The position numbers and the translations under genes are program-made. The notes beneath the pieces are model-generated. The model made no database searches, was not told the DNA's origin, and saw nothing but the letters and a program-made list of their open reading frames with translations. Positions 1 to 17,419 of a stretch of 64,000 nucleotides of DNA are shown here, one piece after another. This DNA is from Tillus elongatus (Eukaryota > Arthropoda > Insecta > Coleoptera > Cleridae). Position 1 is the stretch's first letter. The number at the start of each line of letters is the position of its first letter. The stretch spans positions 27,960,739 through 28,024,738 of the forward strand of contig OZ023267.1 of NCBI GenBank assembly GCA_964006375.1. Direction: 5' to 3'.

Positions 1-375
1 TCCTGCATTAATTGGATACAGTTTAGAGGAATGGCCATCCACGACAATAGAAATGCTCCGGTTAGAGAGAAAATTTGCTGTCCACGTACAGAGTTTTGGT
101 GGTAGGCCATAGGCCGGTAGTTTATTAAGCAGCGCTGCGTGCCAGACCTGGTCGAATGCTTTGGATATGTCTAGAGTGACAATTCGGGATTCACCGTGTA
201 GTTCCATAGACTTGTTCCAAGAATGGGTGGCAAAGGAAAGGAGGTCGGCAGTTGATCTGCGCTGACGGAATCCATACTGCCTGACGTGGATTAGACTGTG
301 TTTTTCAAGAAATTTCAGTAATTCGGTGTTTATATACTTTTCCATCACTTTAGAGATGACTTAAATGAGAAAAAA

Positions 376-1887
<1,512 letters not shown>

Positions 1888-2391
1888 AGGTCTGTAGTTG
1901 CTAGGGAGCGCTTTGGTTCCTTTCTTGGGGACGGGTTGTACTCGAGCAGTTTTCCAGTTACTAGGGAATACGCCTCTATTGTAAGATGTCTGAAACAGAC
2001 GAGTCAGGACAGGATCAAGTTATGGTGTGCATTTTTTGAGAACAGTTGCTGTGATCTCGTCAAGGACAGAGGCTTTTCTGGTATTAAGAGAAGGGAGCAT
2101 CTTTCGTACCTTTTTAGTTTTGAAAATGATATCAGTCATTTTATGCGCGACATTGGGGACTGTTGGTGGTTGAACATTTGGAGGTGGATTGAGAGTAGAA
2201 TTGCTGGCGAACAATGAGGCAAAAAGTTCAGCCTTACCCAGGGCGGTAAAAACAATTTCATCCCCTGAGACAAGAGGTGGGAACGTGCTCTTGCAGAAAG
2301 TATTCCCAATAGATTTAGCAAGAGTCCAGAAGGGTTTGCTGCCGTTGGAGCTTAAGAGAACTTTGTTTTTGATGTGGTTATTAAATGCTTG

Positions 2392-4379
2392 ACGGTGTAA
2401 AATTAAGCCGCCTGTAGTATCCAAGAAACTTCTTGATTTATCTCTCAGAGAAGAAGTGATTATTAGAATTGGCCATTCTCTACTGGCACATGGTAACCTC
2501 TTAAATTAACAACAATGCCCGTATTCTGAACGCTGTGATCTAGCTCGTACAGTTTTTCACGTCCTTTTAGTCTGTCTCTTATTTGCTTGCTTACGAATGG
2601 AACATATTGGCAGAAGAAACGAAGGTACGATTAATGTTTTGTGTTTTGATAACAAACCAATGCGACTCTATAGCGTCGTCCCTGGAGTCGTCTTTGAATT
2701 TATCTTAGTTTATTTCTCATATTTTTATCTGCCGGTCTTTTTTAAGATAATGGGAAACTAGAAATTCCAACATCTTTGAACAGACTTAAGATTTATCCTT
2801 TCATTAATTATTGTGGTCGGTTCTGGTTAAGGAGTAAATTGAAAATAAAAGTAATTACTGTTAGAAACAATTATTGTTAGATATGAGATAACCTAGGCTT
2901 CTATTTGAAAAGGAAAAAACCCTGTGCCCAGGTAAGTCATTGCTTTGCAGTTTTAATTGATTCATGTTGCTAGTAGCAGTTTAACGCTATGTAGTTTTTT
3001 TTTATGGGACACTTTTCGCTAATTATCCTGTAACTTTATGGCTGGAATCAAAATCTGGTTTACCTGTGAAAGCAGTGCAAATTTTGAGTGTAGCTAGTCA
3101 AATAGAATTCCTTGGGGCACTAAAAGTCAGGAATTCCATTTATGGGGGTTTGTTAGTCGTCGACCCATACCCTGGAGTTATGTAATTGGTAATTTCAATG
3201 ATGGTCAAGGAACCTGTGTCAAGACAAATAAGTTGTAAATGTAATTAAGTAGAGAAAATGTTTACCCAACTCATATATAGTTTATATTGTTTAAAAGGCT
3301 GGCTCACCTAACGTCTATATAGTTCATAATAGCCAACAATATTAACATTTATCTGATTTTTTGTGTAAACGAGATCGTACGTGCATTTTTTTTTATAAAA
3401 TAACATGTGTATACATAAGTCCTGTTAGGAATTGTAAATTGGATAATAAATAGGGAGTCCAACTTTGTTATTTCGTGATATTAAAGTTAAGAATGTTGGG
3501 TATTGTGAGGTTAATGTTTGACCGTTTTTAAAATTTTATTAGTGAGATGCAATATGGCATGGCTGCTGGTGAATTTCCTGTGGGAAATAGAAAACTGTAG
3601 ACATCTATTGGTAGCAGATATTAAATAATGGAATATATATTTTATTAGTAAATTGCAATCTAATTTATTAAAACAGAATGCATGCTACATCCCAAAAGAA
3701 CTGGCACCATTCAACGTAAAATATTTTGGCGGTCACGTCAGGATTTACGTAACAAATTTTGGCGATCCTGCCAGGATTGAAAATGTTACGTAACAAACTC
3801 TAGTATTAACTTGACACTTTTTCTTCCAATTAGGCGCCTAAATGATCGCCTCTCAAATATTTTCTTTTCCAAGTCATTATTACCTGACAACTTTTTCGAG
3901 CCGTTAGACTTTTTTCTTTCTTGATTTAACGTGCTGACATCCAACTTGCTCAAGGAGAATGCCACAACCCCTACTGAAAAACAGTTAACCCAGGGACCTT
4001 CGCCACAGATGCACACGTTTTTACCCTACACTATCGATGCTGCTAGACTGGGTAGACAATGTATAGTTTTCAAATTATTTCAATAAATTTGATTAATTTT
4101 TCATTTTATCTACGTGAATCCTTCCTCAAATATCAGCGAAATATTTTTATAGTTACAGTTTAATTTCTATGTCACGTAGTAGATTTGCATATTATCCAGT
4201 TATCGAAAGGGTGCTGTATTATTATTTCTAAATTTTATCAACTCACCTTGAAGGTATTTAGGCTAATAGTAGATTGTAAATAATAAGTAGTTTCTATATT
4301 TTTCTTTCTGGACTCAAATATGTTGTTTTGTGATAAGATATTCGCAAATAATATATGCAAATCGACAAAAAAGAAAAAA
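2392..4379. other. Unassigned AT-rich DNA
   Basis: No convincing gene or transposon domain was recognised. A short direct duplication lies at about 3722-3806, where ATTTTGGCG(G/A)TC followed by CAGGATT and TACGTAACAAA occurs twice. The short - strand ORF at 3786-4016 has no recognisable motif. Confidence 0.4.
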
Positions 4380-4387
4380 ATATAAAC

Positions 4388-4417
4388 TATAAATACTGTT
4401 GCTCCTACTTGTACAGT
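4388..4417 (+). promoter_or_regulatory. Probable core promoter of the Cys-rich peptide gene
   Basis: TATAAATA at 4388-4395 is followed about 25 bp later by ACAGTC (4412-4417), an arthropod initiator-like sequence. This lies about 65 bp upstream of the ATG at 4480. The spacing fits an RNA polymerase II TATA/initiator promoter with a short leader. Confidence 0.5.
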
Positions 4418-4479
4418 CGTTAGTCAACTGTTTATATAAGTTTTGTCCGTGTTGCTGTTAAATACTCTCATTATTTATC

Positions 4480-4546
4480 ATGAATACAGTTAACCGATTA
4501 GCTCTCTGGTTCATATTAGCCATTTGTTTTGCCTTTATTCAATTTG
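4480..4546 (+). CDS. Exon 1 of secreted six-cysteine peptide gene (signal peptide)
   Basis: The exon encodes 22 residues plus one base: a short polar N-terminus then a hydrophobic core (ALWFILAICFAFI), a typical secretory signal peptide. It ends in a splice donor, TTTG|GTATGT. A TATA/initiator lies just upstream. Joined in frame to 18108-18211 it gives a 56-residue precursor with a mature part of about 33 residues. The start is the only ATG between the promoter and the signal sequence. It is too short to show as a stand-alone ORF. The intron is about 13.6 kb and full of transposons. Function is unknown; size and cysteine density suggest a secreted disulfide-rich peptide (defence, signalling or inhibitor type). 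RNA evidence is lacking. Confidence 0.6.
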
Positions 4547-4560
4547 GTATGTATACCACC

Positions 4561-4561
<1 letters not shown>

Positions 4562-4634
<73 letters not shown>
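4562..4634. repeat. (TA)n microsatellite
   Basis: An uninterrupted TA dinucleotide tract just inside the 5' end of the intron. Confidence 0.95.
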
Positions 4635-4637
<3 letters not shown>

Positions 4638-4769
4638 TACATTACTTTTAATAATATAGTATGGGAGGTTATAATGAGCTTGTCTTAGTTTCTAATGCTG
4701 TTTTATAGAAACATCAACATTTTTCTTACAACCGACATTTCTTTATAGACAAACTGTCTAACAAGGGGT

Positions 4770-5119
4770 TGACGTGCTTTTTAGTAAATTTTTGTGAAAA
4801 ATTCGATAGCACAAAAAATAATGGGTAGGTACCTTCTTTTTGAGAGTGGTTTGGGAGAGTTCGTTAGTTGGGAAAATCAGACCAGTTTTTCCGAAAAAAA
4901 TAGGTTTTTCTTTCAAAAAAATTCTTTCCAAATAGACCCTTTCTCTGACACCTTCCCACTGGTTATAATTACCTACGGAGTTTGTGATTGGATAGGTCAG
5001 TGTTTTCAGCTTAAACTTTAAAACTTTAAATTTTAAAACATTTGTTTAAATGTGCTCGAACTGAGACCTTAGGATCCAAACACATGGGGCAGTGTCAATT
5101 TGTATTTGTTTACACACAC

Positions 5120-5213
<94 letters not shown>

Positions 5214-5240
5214 CTTTCGGAAAAATTTTCGTGAGTAGTT
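4770..5240. repeat. Degraded TA-tract repeat fragments with (TA)n at 5125-5211
   Basis: At 4780-4970 are pieces recognisable from intact copies: the hairpin-end TTTAGTAAATTTTTGTGAAAA, the GGTACCTTC and GTTCGTTAG...GGAAAATCAGACCAG body motifs, and the AAATAGACCCTTTCTCTGAC motif, joined by deletions. A second TA tract follows at 5125-5211. It is a decayed and rearranged copy of the composite family. Confidence 0.6.
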
Positions 5241-5631
5241 AATCACAAGCTTGTTTCGGACAGAAACCAAACTTGGCACATTTACGTATTTTTGGTGCTG
5301 AATGTTTTAATGACATACCATCAAACAATTGATCAGAATTGCGCCGACAATAGGCATGGATGCAAAATGATGAAAATGTTTTGTATCCTCCTACTATGTC
5401 GAAAATCATAACTACTGGACAATTGATAGTCCCTTTATTAATCTTATTTTTAAAGGGGTAGACATTGATCCAATCCAATCCATAGCAGGTGGTAGTGGAA
5501 TTTTCCTTTATGTAATAGTAAAGGATTTTTTCACGCCCGAGGAGGTACCACCCCATACATCAAGGGGCCGGTGAAGTCCCAACGGACGTTTCCGGTTCTG
5601 GCGTGTGAGTCGGTTTCCCTTATAAGCAAAA

Positions 5632-8361
5632 ATGATGATGGCTCCTCCTTGTATAAAATATTCCGGAGGCAAAATACCCCTCCATTCGGATCTCCGGGAG
5701 TGGGGTGTACAGGGGGCGCCAACATCAAGATTTAACATATCCTTTTCGAATATATGTGGCCTAAATTCTAACCTGAACTCCGTCCACCATTTCCTCCAGG
5801 CTAACAGGCCCCAACTCCTCTTCCTCACCGAAACCCAAATCAGTGCCAAAACAGCCACTAATCACCTTAATTTCCCGGGGTATGAGCTCCTTACTGCCTT
5901 TAGATTGCATGGAGGCGTGTGCGCATACGTCCGTAGCAATCTACCCTGCACCAGACTTCCCAATTTAGAAGCTGGAAGAAAAGACATACTATGGATAAAA
6001 CTCTCTCTCAGGGCTGCAACTAAATTCATCTGTTGCATTTACCGGTCACCTTCTGACAACAACTTTGTCCAGCTCTTTGACTACCTTTCTGAAAAAACCG
6101 ACTATCTGATTTCTGAATATCCTTCCTCCGAGGTCACTATTCTTGGCGACTTCAATGTCCATAATAAGGAATGGCTAGGATCTTCAAAAACCGATCCACA
6201 AGGGAGAGCAGCGGAGGCCTTTGCAGTCAGCAATTCTTTGGCCAATATGGTACAGCAATCTACTTACTTTCCTCGTATCCCAACACACAGCTCAAATCCC
6301 TTGGATCTCCTTCTTACTACAAATCCTGAATGCTATAAGATATCAGTCACCGCCCCCCTTGGTCGCTCAGACCACGGCATGGTCACTGCTTCCTGTGCAA
6401 TGCAACCCGAGGTCACACAGTCATCACACCCACGTATCGTTTGGCACTACAACTCCGCAAACTGGGACGAAATGCGGGATTACTTTTCCTCATTTCCATG
6501 GGCGTCTGTCTGCTTCTCTCATCCTGACCCCTCTGATATCTCACAAAACGTCACCGAAATTATCCAAGCTGGCATGGAATTATTTATTCCACGTACACAG
6601 AAAACCTCTTCAGCCACTCAAAAGCCCTGGTTTTCTAAATCCTGTGACAAGGCCAGACTTGAAAAGGTCAAAGCTCACAAAACGCTTCTACACAATCCCA
6701 GTCAAGAAAATCGTCAAGCATTCAACGACGCAAGAAACCGCTATGTCCGCATTCTTTCTGAGGCAAAAAACTCGTTTAATAACCACATCAAAAACAAAGT
6801 CCTCTCAAGCTCCAACGGCGGCAAACCCTTCTGGACTCTTGCTAAGTCTATTGGGAATAATTTCTGCAAGAGCACGTTCCCACCTCTTGTCTCAGGTGAT
6901 GAAATTGTTTCTACCGCCCTGGGCAAGGCTGAACTTTTTGCTTCGTTGTTCGCCGGAAATTCTACTCTCAACCCACCTCCAAATGTTCAACCACCAACAG
7001 TCCCCAATGTCGCGCATAAAATGACTGATATCATTTTCCAAACTAAAAAGGTACGAAAGATGCTCTCTTCTCTTAATACCAGGAAAGCCTCTGGCCTTGA
7101 CGAGATCCCAGCAATTGTTCTCAAAAAATGCGCACCAGAACTTGCTCCTGTCCTGACTCGTCTGTTTCAGATATCTTACAATAAAGGCATATTCCCTAGT
7201 AACTGGAAAACTGCTCGAGTACAACCCATCCCCAAGAAAGGATCCAAAGCGCTTCCTAGCAACTACAGGCCTATTTCTCTCCTTTCAGTCATCTCTAAAG
7301 TGATGGAAAAGTATATAAATACCGAACTACTAAAATTCCTTGAAAAACACAGTCTAATCCACGACAGGCAGTATGGATTCCGTCAGCGCAGATCGACTGC
7401 CGACCTCCTTTCTTTTGTCACCCATTCTTGGAACAAGTCTATGGAACAACACGGTGAATCCCAGATTGTTGCTCTAGACATATCCAAAGCATTCGACCAG
7501 GTCTGGCACGCAGCGCTGCTTAATAAACTTCCGGCCTATGGCCTACCACCAAAACTTTGTACCTGGACAGCAAATTTCCTCTCCAACAGGAGCATATCTG
7601 TTGTTGTGGATGGCCATTCCTCTAAACTGTATCCAATTAATGCAGGAGTTCCTCAAGGTTCAGCTTTAGCCCCTACTTTGTTTCTTCTCCACATCAATGA
7701 CCTCCTCTCTAGCACATCCAACCCAGTTCACAGTTACGCGGACGACAGCACCCTCCACTCAAACATACAATATTCTAAGCCTGTCTCTTTAGCCCAATTA
7801 GATGAGGATCGCAGACTCATGGAGGGTTCTGTCTCCGTAGACCTCCAAAAAATATTAGACTGGGGAAGTAGAAATCTTGTACAATTCAACCCCACCAAAA
7901 CTAAGTCTTGCTTTCTTTCTCACAAGAGATACACCAGCCCTAGACCGATCACAATGAACAACCAAGTTATTCAAAGTAATGAGTCCTTTTCTCTTGTTGG
8001 CATTACTGTGGATCGAAATCTTAATTGGCACCAACATGTTACATCAATTGCAGAAGCGGCTGCTAAGAAATTGGGTTTCCTCTTCCGGGCTCGCAAATTT
8101 TTTTCACCAACTAATCTCTATACCTTATACACTTCACAAATAAGGCCAAACCTCGAATACTGCTCCCACATCTGGGGTGCAGCTGCCGCTTCTACACTCG
8201 CTATCCTGGACTCCATTCAAAAGAGAGCTATACGTCTCATCGGTGACCCTACCCTCACCCAAAGGCTTCCATCCCTTGCCCACCGACGTGCCGTTGGTGA
8301 CCTCTCTCTCTCTTTTATAGATATCTGCACGGGCACTGCTCAGAGGAGCTTTCCTCCATAA
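5632..8361 (+). CDS. LINE ORF2: AP endonuclease and reverse transcriptase
   Basis: It encodes 909 residues before the frame breaks. The endonuclease half shows LTET with the metal-binding Glu near 67, RSP in the middle, GDFNVHN at 172-178, and SDH at 246-248. The reverse transcriptase half shows the KASGLDEIP entry motif, NYRPISLLS, DISKAFDQVWH, AGVPQGSALAPTLF and the catalytic YADD at 702-705. All catalytic motifs are present, so the enzyme core looks intact. The product would nick target DNA and prime cDNA synthesis. The ORF ends early because of a 2-bp CT expansion in the run at 8301-8313; the copy near 13615 lacks it. The C-terminal domain continues in another frame to about 8600. Superfamily is jockey/CR1-like; the clade is uncertain. 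Confidence 0.85.
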   Translation: MMMAPPCIKYSGGKIPLHSDLREWGVQGAPTSRFNISFSNICGLNSNLNSVHHFLQANRPQLLFLTETQISAKTATNHLNFPGYELLTAFRLHGGVCAYVRSNLPCTRLPNLEAGRKDILWIKLSLRAATKFICCIYRSPSDNNFVQLFDYLSEKTDYLISEYPSSEVTILGDFNVHNKEWLGSSKTDPQGRAAEAFAVSNSLANMVQQSTYFPRIPTHSSNPLDLLLTTNPECYKISVTAPLGRSDHGMVTASCAMQPEVTQSSHPRIVWHYNSANWDEMRDYFSSFPWASVCFSHPDPSDISQNVTEIIQAGMELFIPRTQKTSSATQKPWFSKSCDKARLEKVKAHKTLLHNPSQENRQAFNDARNRYVRILSEAKNSFNNHIKNKVLSSSNGGKPFWTLAKSIGNNFCKSTFPPLVSGDEIVSTALGKAELFASLFAGNSTLNPPPNVQPPTVPNVAHKMTDIIFQTKKVRKMLSSLNTRKASGLDEIPAIVLKKCAPELAPVLTRLFQISYNKGIFPSNWKTARVQPIPKKGSKALPSNYRPISLLSVISKVMEKYINTELLKFLEKHSLIHDRQYGFRQRRSTADLLSFVTHSWNKSMEQHGESQIVALDISKAFDQVWHAALLNKLPAYGLPPKLCTWTANFLSNRSISVVVDGHSSKLYPINAGVPQGSALAPTLFLLHINDLLSSTSNPVHSYADDSTLHSNIQYSKPVSLAQLDEDRRLMEGSVSVDLQKILDWGSRNLVQFNPTKTKSCFLSHKRYTSPRPITMNNQVIQSNESFSLVGITVDRNLNWHQHVTSIAEAAAKKLGFLFRARKFFSPTNLYTLYTSQIRPNLEYCSHIWGAAAASTLAILDSIQKRAIRLIGDPTLTQRLPSLAHRRAVGDLSLSFIDICTGTAQRSFPP

Positions 8362-8600
8362 TTCCCCCACCTGCTGCCCCCAGCAGATCTACCAGGGGAA
8401 CAGAGCGAATGCACCCTCTTAACGTCCAGGTTACCAGACATAGAACATCTTGTTATGCCCGCTCTTTTGTCCCGAGGACTTCCAAGTTGTGGAATTCCTT
8501 GCCGGCACATGTTTTTCCTTCTCCTCCGAACCTCCAAACCTTCAAGTCCAGAATTAACAAGCTGCCTCTTTCCTCCTTGTCAACACCCACGGTACGATAG
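8314..8600 (+). pseudogene. Out-of-frame C-terminal domain of LINE ORF2
   Basis: In this frame the protein resumes after the CT-run frameshift and runs without a stop to 8600. It contains RTSCYARSFVPRTSKLWNSL and LPAHVFP, the typical C-terminal tail of jockey/CR1-like ORF2 proteins. Only the microsatellite slip separates it from the main ORF. Confidence 0.75.
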
Positions 8601-8636
8601 TATTTAGGCTGTAAGCCCTCGTGGTGTGTTGTTGAC

Positions 8637-8671
<35 letters not shown>

Positions 8672-9002
8672 CAAAGTCGATAAAGTGTCTACTGCTGGGT
8701 TATATTGGATTTATTTACTCATATAGGTTATGGGCTAATTAATATTGTCATATGAGCACAATGATTACGTGATCACACCATTCACAAAATTAAAGAATAT
8801 GAACCACTGTTACCTAAATAAAAATTATTTTTGTTAACGAAAGATTAACCATAAACACATTGTCTGTATATTGTGAAAGGCCAGTCTCAGAAATATGTTT
8901 ATTTCGATTTAAAATGGGATGTTAACCCGGCATCACCCAGGTGAAGATTTTTTACGTCATCACCCAGGTGTGGGATTAGTGGGCCCTAACTTTAAAATGA
9001 TA

Positions 9003-10463
<1,461 letters not shown>

Positions 10464-10594
10464 GACTTTTTTTTATTGTTTTTGGAAAAAAGAAAGAATC
10501 ATATTTATGCTTACAACTTATGAAAAAAACCCACAAACTTGATAAAAACACTACATTTATTTTCTAAATGGCTCATATCAGAAAATATCGAGAT

Positions 10595-12465
10595 TTATAC
10601 ACTTGACAAACATGCCTTTCTAAAAAAAATCACAAACCGAAAATTATTCCCAAAAATAGATAATATTTGGGAACAACAAAAAAAAGTTCTAGCTGTACAA
10701 TCTTCAAATGGTGTGGCAGACAAAAGAAACATAATAAAACTAGTCGTCACGTAATTGGCTGCAATTATCGCATAAAAATGAAGGTGCTCTAAACACAGAT
10801 ATTTTTCGCACTGCTCACAGGAGTTCCTCGACTTTCTGTCTTTGTTTTTGGGACATTCTTCACGTCTACCACGTCCTGTTTTTTGTATTTTACGCGGAGA
10901 AGCATTTGTTACGCTTAGCACACTGGCAATTTTAAGTCCAAGTTCTCTCGTGAATCGAGGGTTATTGTTTCTTTGTTGCAGAGTTGGATCTATCAAAGCT
11001 AGGCCTAGCTCTTCCAAAAATATACGACACTTTTTTGAATAGTTGTTGGTGTTTGTCATTTAAATCACCTGGCTATTAATTCCTGCTGTATTCATTAGAG
11101 AGAAAAATATTATCATTCTCAGTGGACATTTTCTGCAATTCCGAGCCACACTGTAACTTCCTGACAATTCATCGACAACGTCTACACCGCCTTTGGTAAA
11201 ATTGTAAAAGCTTATAATTTCGGATAGTTTTTTATCCCCCGGCAGATGCATCTATCTCGCCATCATGATGAAGAAAGGAGAGCAAAATAACATTTCTACC
11301 CTTCTTTGGTACGTACGATACCATTGTGTTATGTTTCTGTAACGCAAACATTGAACTCTTAGATGGCCTATTCTTTAGTTCTAGTAGCGCTAACGCTTTC
11401 TCTCGTTTAGTTTTCCTAAGAGTTCCTACCGAGGTTAAACTATGCTTTTTGCGTAAAATATTCAAGTTCATAGGAAGTGTACCAGTTATCAAAGGTGACA
11501 TTTCGAGTACTGCCAGAAATCGGTGCTACTACTCTTTGCACAATATTAACAGGTTTGTTGCTTGATTGATAAACCCTATCCGGCTGAGTTCCTGCATAAA
11601 CTTCCATGTTAAGCACGTAAAATATGCGAGAGTCCATCATAGCCTGTATTTTTACTCCATATTTAGCCGGCTTGTTGGGGATATACCGGCGGAAAGAACA
11701 GCGCCCTCGAAAGGCCTCTAATTTCTTATCTATGGTTAAATATTGTCCTGGTGTATATGCCTGTTGACAAACTTTTCAAGTACAGCCCGTATAGCTGCAA
11801 GCTTATCTGATTTCAAGCGTTTTTGTTCTTGTCTGCGTTGTCAATACGTAAACAATGAATAAAAAAGTGAATCTATTGAAAGCCATAACTGTACGAAATA
11901 TATCAATGCCCGCTCCATTTGTTCTCCAGAGTTCTTTTAGATGACAATGGCTGTTTCTGTATACACCAGCAAGGTACAAGATACCAAATAAAGCCTTTAC
12001 TTAAGTTACGTTGGTATTGATACAATCTTCTTTATCTTTATAGCCTACAGCTTTTTTGGCAATCAAAACGTTGGTGGAATCTGTAACACTGTCAAGAATT
12101 GTTGAGTCAAAAAACAAAAGCCTGCAATCCAGCGGAGTTTTCGCATCCCTAGCATAAGGCATGCATCCTGGTAATTTTGAAATTATATTTTCTGCCCTAG
12201 TTCTCACTCTGGTATTACTATACTGCTTGCTACATTTTGTAATAGAGTCCTTACGCACGTAATATCCACCTCTATACTTTATCATTTTCATGTACTTCTT
12301 CAGCCTCTTCGGCACCATTTCTCCAATTTCACTATCAAATGATCGCTGTGGACGCTTAAATGACCAACTTCAGCATTATCATCAGTCTATAAATTCCCCC
12401 TCGTCATCTTTGCATTCTTCCCAAATCGCCATAAGTTTGGCTTGTTCTTTTTCGTAATACGACAT
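10595..12465 (-). pseudogene. piggyBac transposase remnant (DDE_Tnp_1_7)
   Basis: The coding sequence is spread over several frames. An ATG at 12465 opens a short acidic N-terminus. 12318-12001 holds a segment with GCMPYARDAKTPLDC-type residues. 11640-11232 holds the core with VTFDNWYTSYEL and FALQKHNTMVSYVPKKGRNV, matching the conserved NWFTS...MVSYVPKK...V core of piggyBac. 11251-11060 has FYNFTKGGVDVVDEL, the conserved Asp-bearing motif. 11059 onward ends in a cysteine-rich tail (CEQCEKYLCLEH), the C-terminal zinc ribbon. Frameshifts and stops between the pieces mean it is inactive. The 3' limit is approximate. Confidence 0.85.
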
Positions 12466-12616
12466 GCTGTAAAACACTTTATTGCAAACGTACAAACTTT
12501 ATAACTTTACAACCCAGGTGGGGGTCTCTCGGACCTTCAGGTACTGTGGCGCGTTGCTACACGACTGGTGGTCAACTCAAGACTAAAAGCGGTCAAGATT
12601 ATTCTTTATTAACAAT

Positions 12617-13945
12617 GAGGTCGGCAGTTGATCTGCGTTGACGAAATCCCTACTGCCTGCCACAGTCTAGTCCACGACAGGCAGTATGGATTTCGTCAGC
12701 GCAGATCAACTTCCGACCTCCTTTCCTTTGTCACCCATTCTTGGAACAAGTCTATGGAACAACACGGTGAATCCCAGAGTGTCGCTCTAGACATATCCAA
12801 ACCCTTTGACCAGGTCTGGCACGCAGCGCTGCTTAGTAAACTTCCGGCCTATGGCCTACCAACAAAACTTTGTAGCTGGACAGCAAACTTCCTCTCCAAT
12901 CGGAGCATTTTTGTTGTTGTAGATGGCCACTCCTCTAAACTATATCCAATTAATGCAGGAGTTCCTCAAGGTTCAGCTTTAGTCCCTACTCTGTTTCTTC
13001 TCCACATCAATGACCTCCTTTCTAGCACATCCAACCCAGTACACAGTTACGCGGACGACAGCACCCTCCACTCAAATATACAATATTCTAAGCCTGTCTC
13101 TTTGGCCCAAATAGATGAGGATCGCAGACACATGGATGGTTCTGTCTCCGTGGATCTCCAAAAACTATTAGACTGGGGAAGTAAAAATCTTGTACAATTC
13201 AACCCCAACAAATCTCAGTCTTGCTTTCTTTTTAATAAAAGATACACTAGCTCTAGAACCATCACAATGAACAACCAAGTTATTCAAAGTAATGAGTCCT
13301 TTTCACTTGTTGGCATTTATGTGGATCGAAATCTCAATTGGCACCAACATGTCACATCAATTGCAGAAGCGGCTGCTAAGAAATTAGGTTTCCTCTTCCG
13401 GGCCCGCAAATACTTATCACCAGCTAATCTATATATCTTATATACTTCACAAATAAGGCCAAACCTTGAATACTGCTCCCACATCTGAGGTGTTGCTGCC
13501 GCTTTTACACTCGCTATCCTGTACTCCATTTAAAAGAGAGTTATACGTCTCATTGGTGACGCTACCCTCACTCAAACGCTGCCATCCCTTGCCCACCGAC
13601 GTGCCGTTGGTGACCTCTCTCTCTTTTATAGATATCTGCACGGGCAGTGCTCAGAGGAGCTTTCTTCCATAGTTCCTCCACCTGCTCCCCCAACAGATCT
13701 ACCAGGGGAACAGAGCGAATGCACCCTTTTTCTGTCCAGGTCACCAATAATAGAACATCTTGCTATGACCGCTCTTTTGTCCCCAGGATTTTCAAGTTGT
13801 GGAACTCCTTGCCGGCACATGTTTTTCCTTCTCCTCCGAACCTCCAAACCTTCAAGTCCAGAATTAACAAGTTGCCTCTTTCCTCCTTGTCTACACCCAC
13901 GGTACGATAGTATTTAGGCTGTAAGCCCTCGTGGTGTTTTGTTGA
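12617..13945 (+). mobile_element. 5'-truncated LINE copy with inverted 5' end
   Basis: From 12676 to about 13945 it matches the 3' part of the element at 5520-8669, including the same 3' UTR end; its tail is A-rich rather than pure poly(A). The first 45 bases (12617-12661) are an inverted copy of 12676-12720 (about 41 of 45 match), a foldback typical of twin-primed or template-switched LINE insertion. It lies inside the piggyBac element and is therefore younger than it. Confidence 0.85.
12676..13910 (+). pseudogene. Reverse transcriptase fragment of LINE copy
   Basis: The frame is open from the QYGFRQRRST motif through DISKPFDQVWH, VPQGSALVPTLF and YADDST to a premature TGA near 13487, where the relative at 8172 has TGG. 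The Ala-to-Pro change in the DISKAFD motif and a further one-base deletion near 13687 (in the CCCCC run) add to the damage. It lacks the endonuclease, so it could not mobilise itself. Confidence 0.85.
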
Positions 13946-14159
13946 AATAATAAATAAAAAAATAGGTTTTAGAAAGCTATAGGCAACCAGAAAAACATAT
14001 GTAATGTGAACCGAAAGTTATAATTTATAGCACGGAGGGTATGGTGGACCCCACCTATGTGATGCCGGGTTAAACTTCTCCAAGTTATTTCTTAAAGTCA
14101 GTTTTTGCAAATTTTTCAACAGTTTAAAGCAGAGATTCGAATAATTAGAGGTTCCTCCA

Positions 14160-14700
14160 AAAGTGTCTTTGCAACCTATTGAAGATTTGCAGTCTATTCT
14201 GCCTTGGAATAACGGAAGATATGGAAATGGAATCATGCCCTACAGCTGCAATAGAGGCAATGCTGAATCTTACTCCACTCCGTGAAGCTAAGTCCCTCAA
14301 GAATATTTCAAGCAGAAAATTTCAAACCAGGAGACTTGATTGGTCACTTGGAGACCCTGAAAATTTTTTCATTGGAGTCACACACCGAACCAACAGATCA
14401 TATTTCAGCTAGACTGGATTGCACAGTTCCATTTGAAGTGGTCATAAGTGGCCGCCAAGCATGAAACAGAGACAGTTAAAGGCTCACTAATCTAATAACT
14501 CATCTGTCAGACAGTTTTAAAGGCTCTAAAATCTTAAAAAACGGAGTGTAAACTGGGCTGGGTTTGAAAAAAATTCTTAAAGCAACTGGCTATGAACAAC
14601 AAAGTAACTTTGATGTGGTACCAGGGCATTGAAGAGAATGAGTGAGCAGAAAGCGTTGCAAAATGGCAGCAACAATACTATACTATGGTCTAGACCCCTA
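14160..14700 (+). pseudogene. RNase H remnant of another non-LTR retrotransposon
   Basis: Shifting frames give LCLGITEDME and PTAAIEAMLNLTPL, then FEVVISGRQA, and finally VTLMWYQG...EENE. These match the order in R1/jockey-like retroelements: the GAMRTTPTAAMEVLLGLPPL linker, then an RNase H ending in the VPGH.G..GNE motif. Stops and frameshifts are frequent. It is older than, and unrelated to, the LINE family at 5.5 kb. Confidence 0.55.
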
Positions 14701-14713
14701 TTGTGAACCGACC

Positions 14714-17350
<2,637 letters not shown>

Positions 17351-17419
17351 TTATTTTTAGTGAATCTGAAGCTTTCTATCTGATTTAATTAGACGGAAGC
17401 GCAACGGTGTGATCCACAA

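Larger units (their letters stand above)
5520..8669 (+). mobile_element. Non-LTR (LINE) retrotransposon, near full-length
   Basis: The region comprises a putative short 5' leader from about 5520, an APE-type endonuclease plus reverse transcriptase ORF, a 3' UTR, and a 30-base poly(A) tail at 8640-8669. The last 40 bases before the tail (containing AGGCTGTAAGCCCTCG) are shared with the copy ending near 13945. No upstream gag-like ORF1 is visible, so the element is either 5'-truncated or a single-ORF type. The 5' end and target duplication could not be fixed. It sits inside the intron of the Cys-rich peptide gene in sense orientation. Confidence 0.85.

Noticed and set aside
3786..4016. 76-residue - strand ORF near the Cys-rich gene promoter
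   Set aside because: No motif, no promoter, and a composition typical of chance.
6221..7024. 267-residue ORF within the LINE
   Set aside because: A shadow frame of the endonuclease-RT ORF; the real frame has all catalytic motifs.
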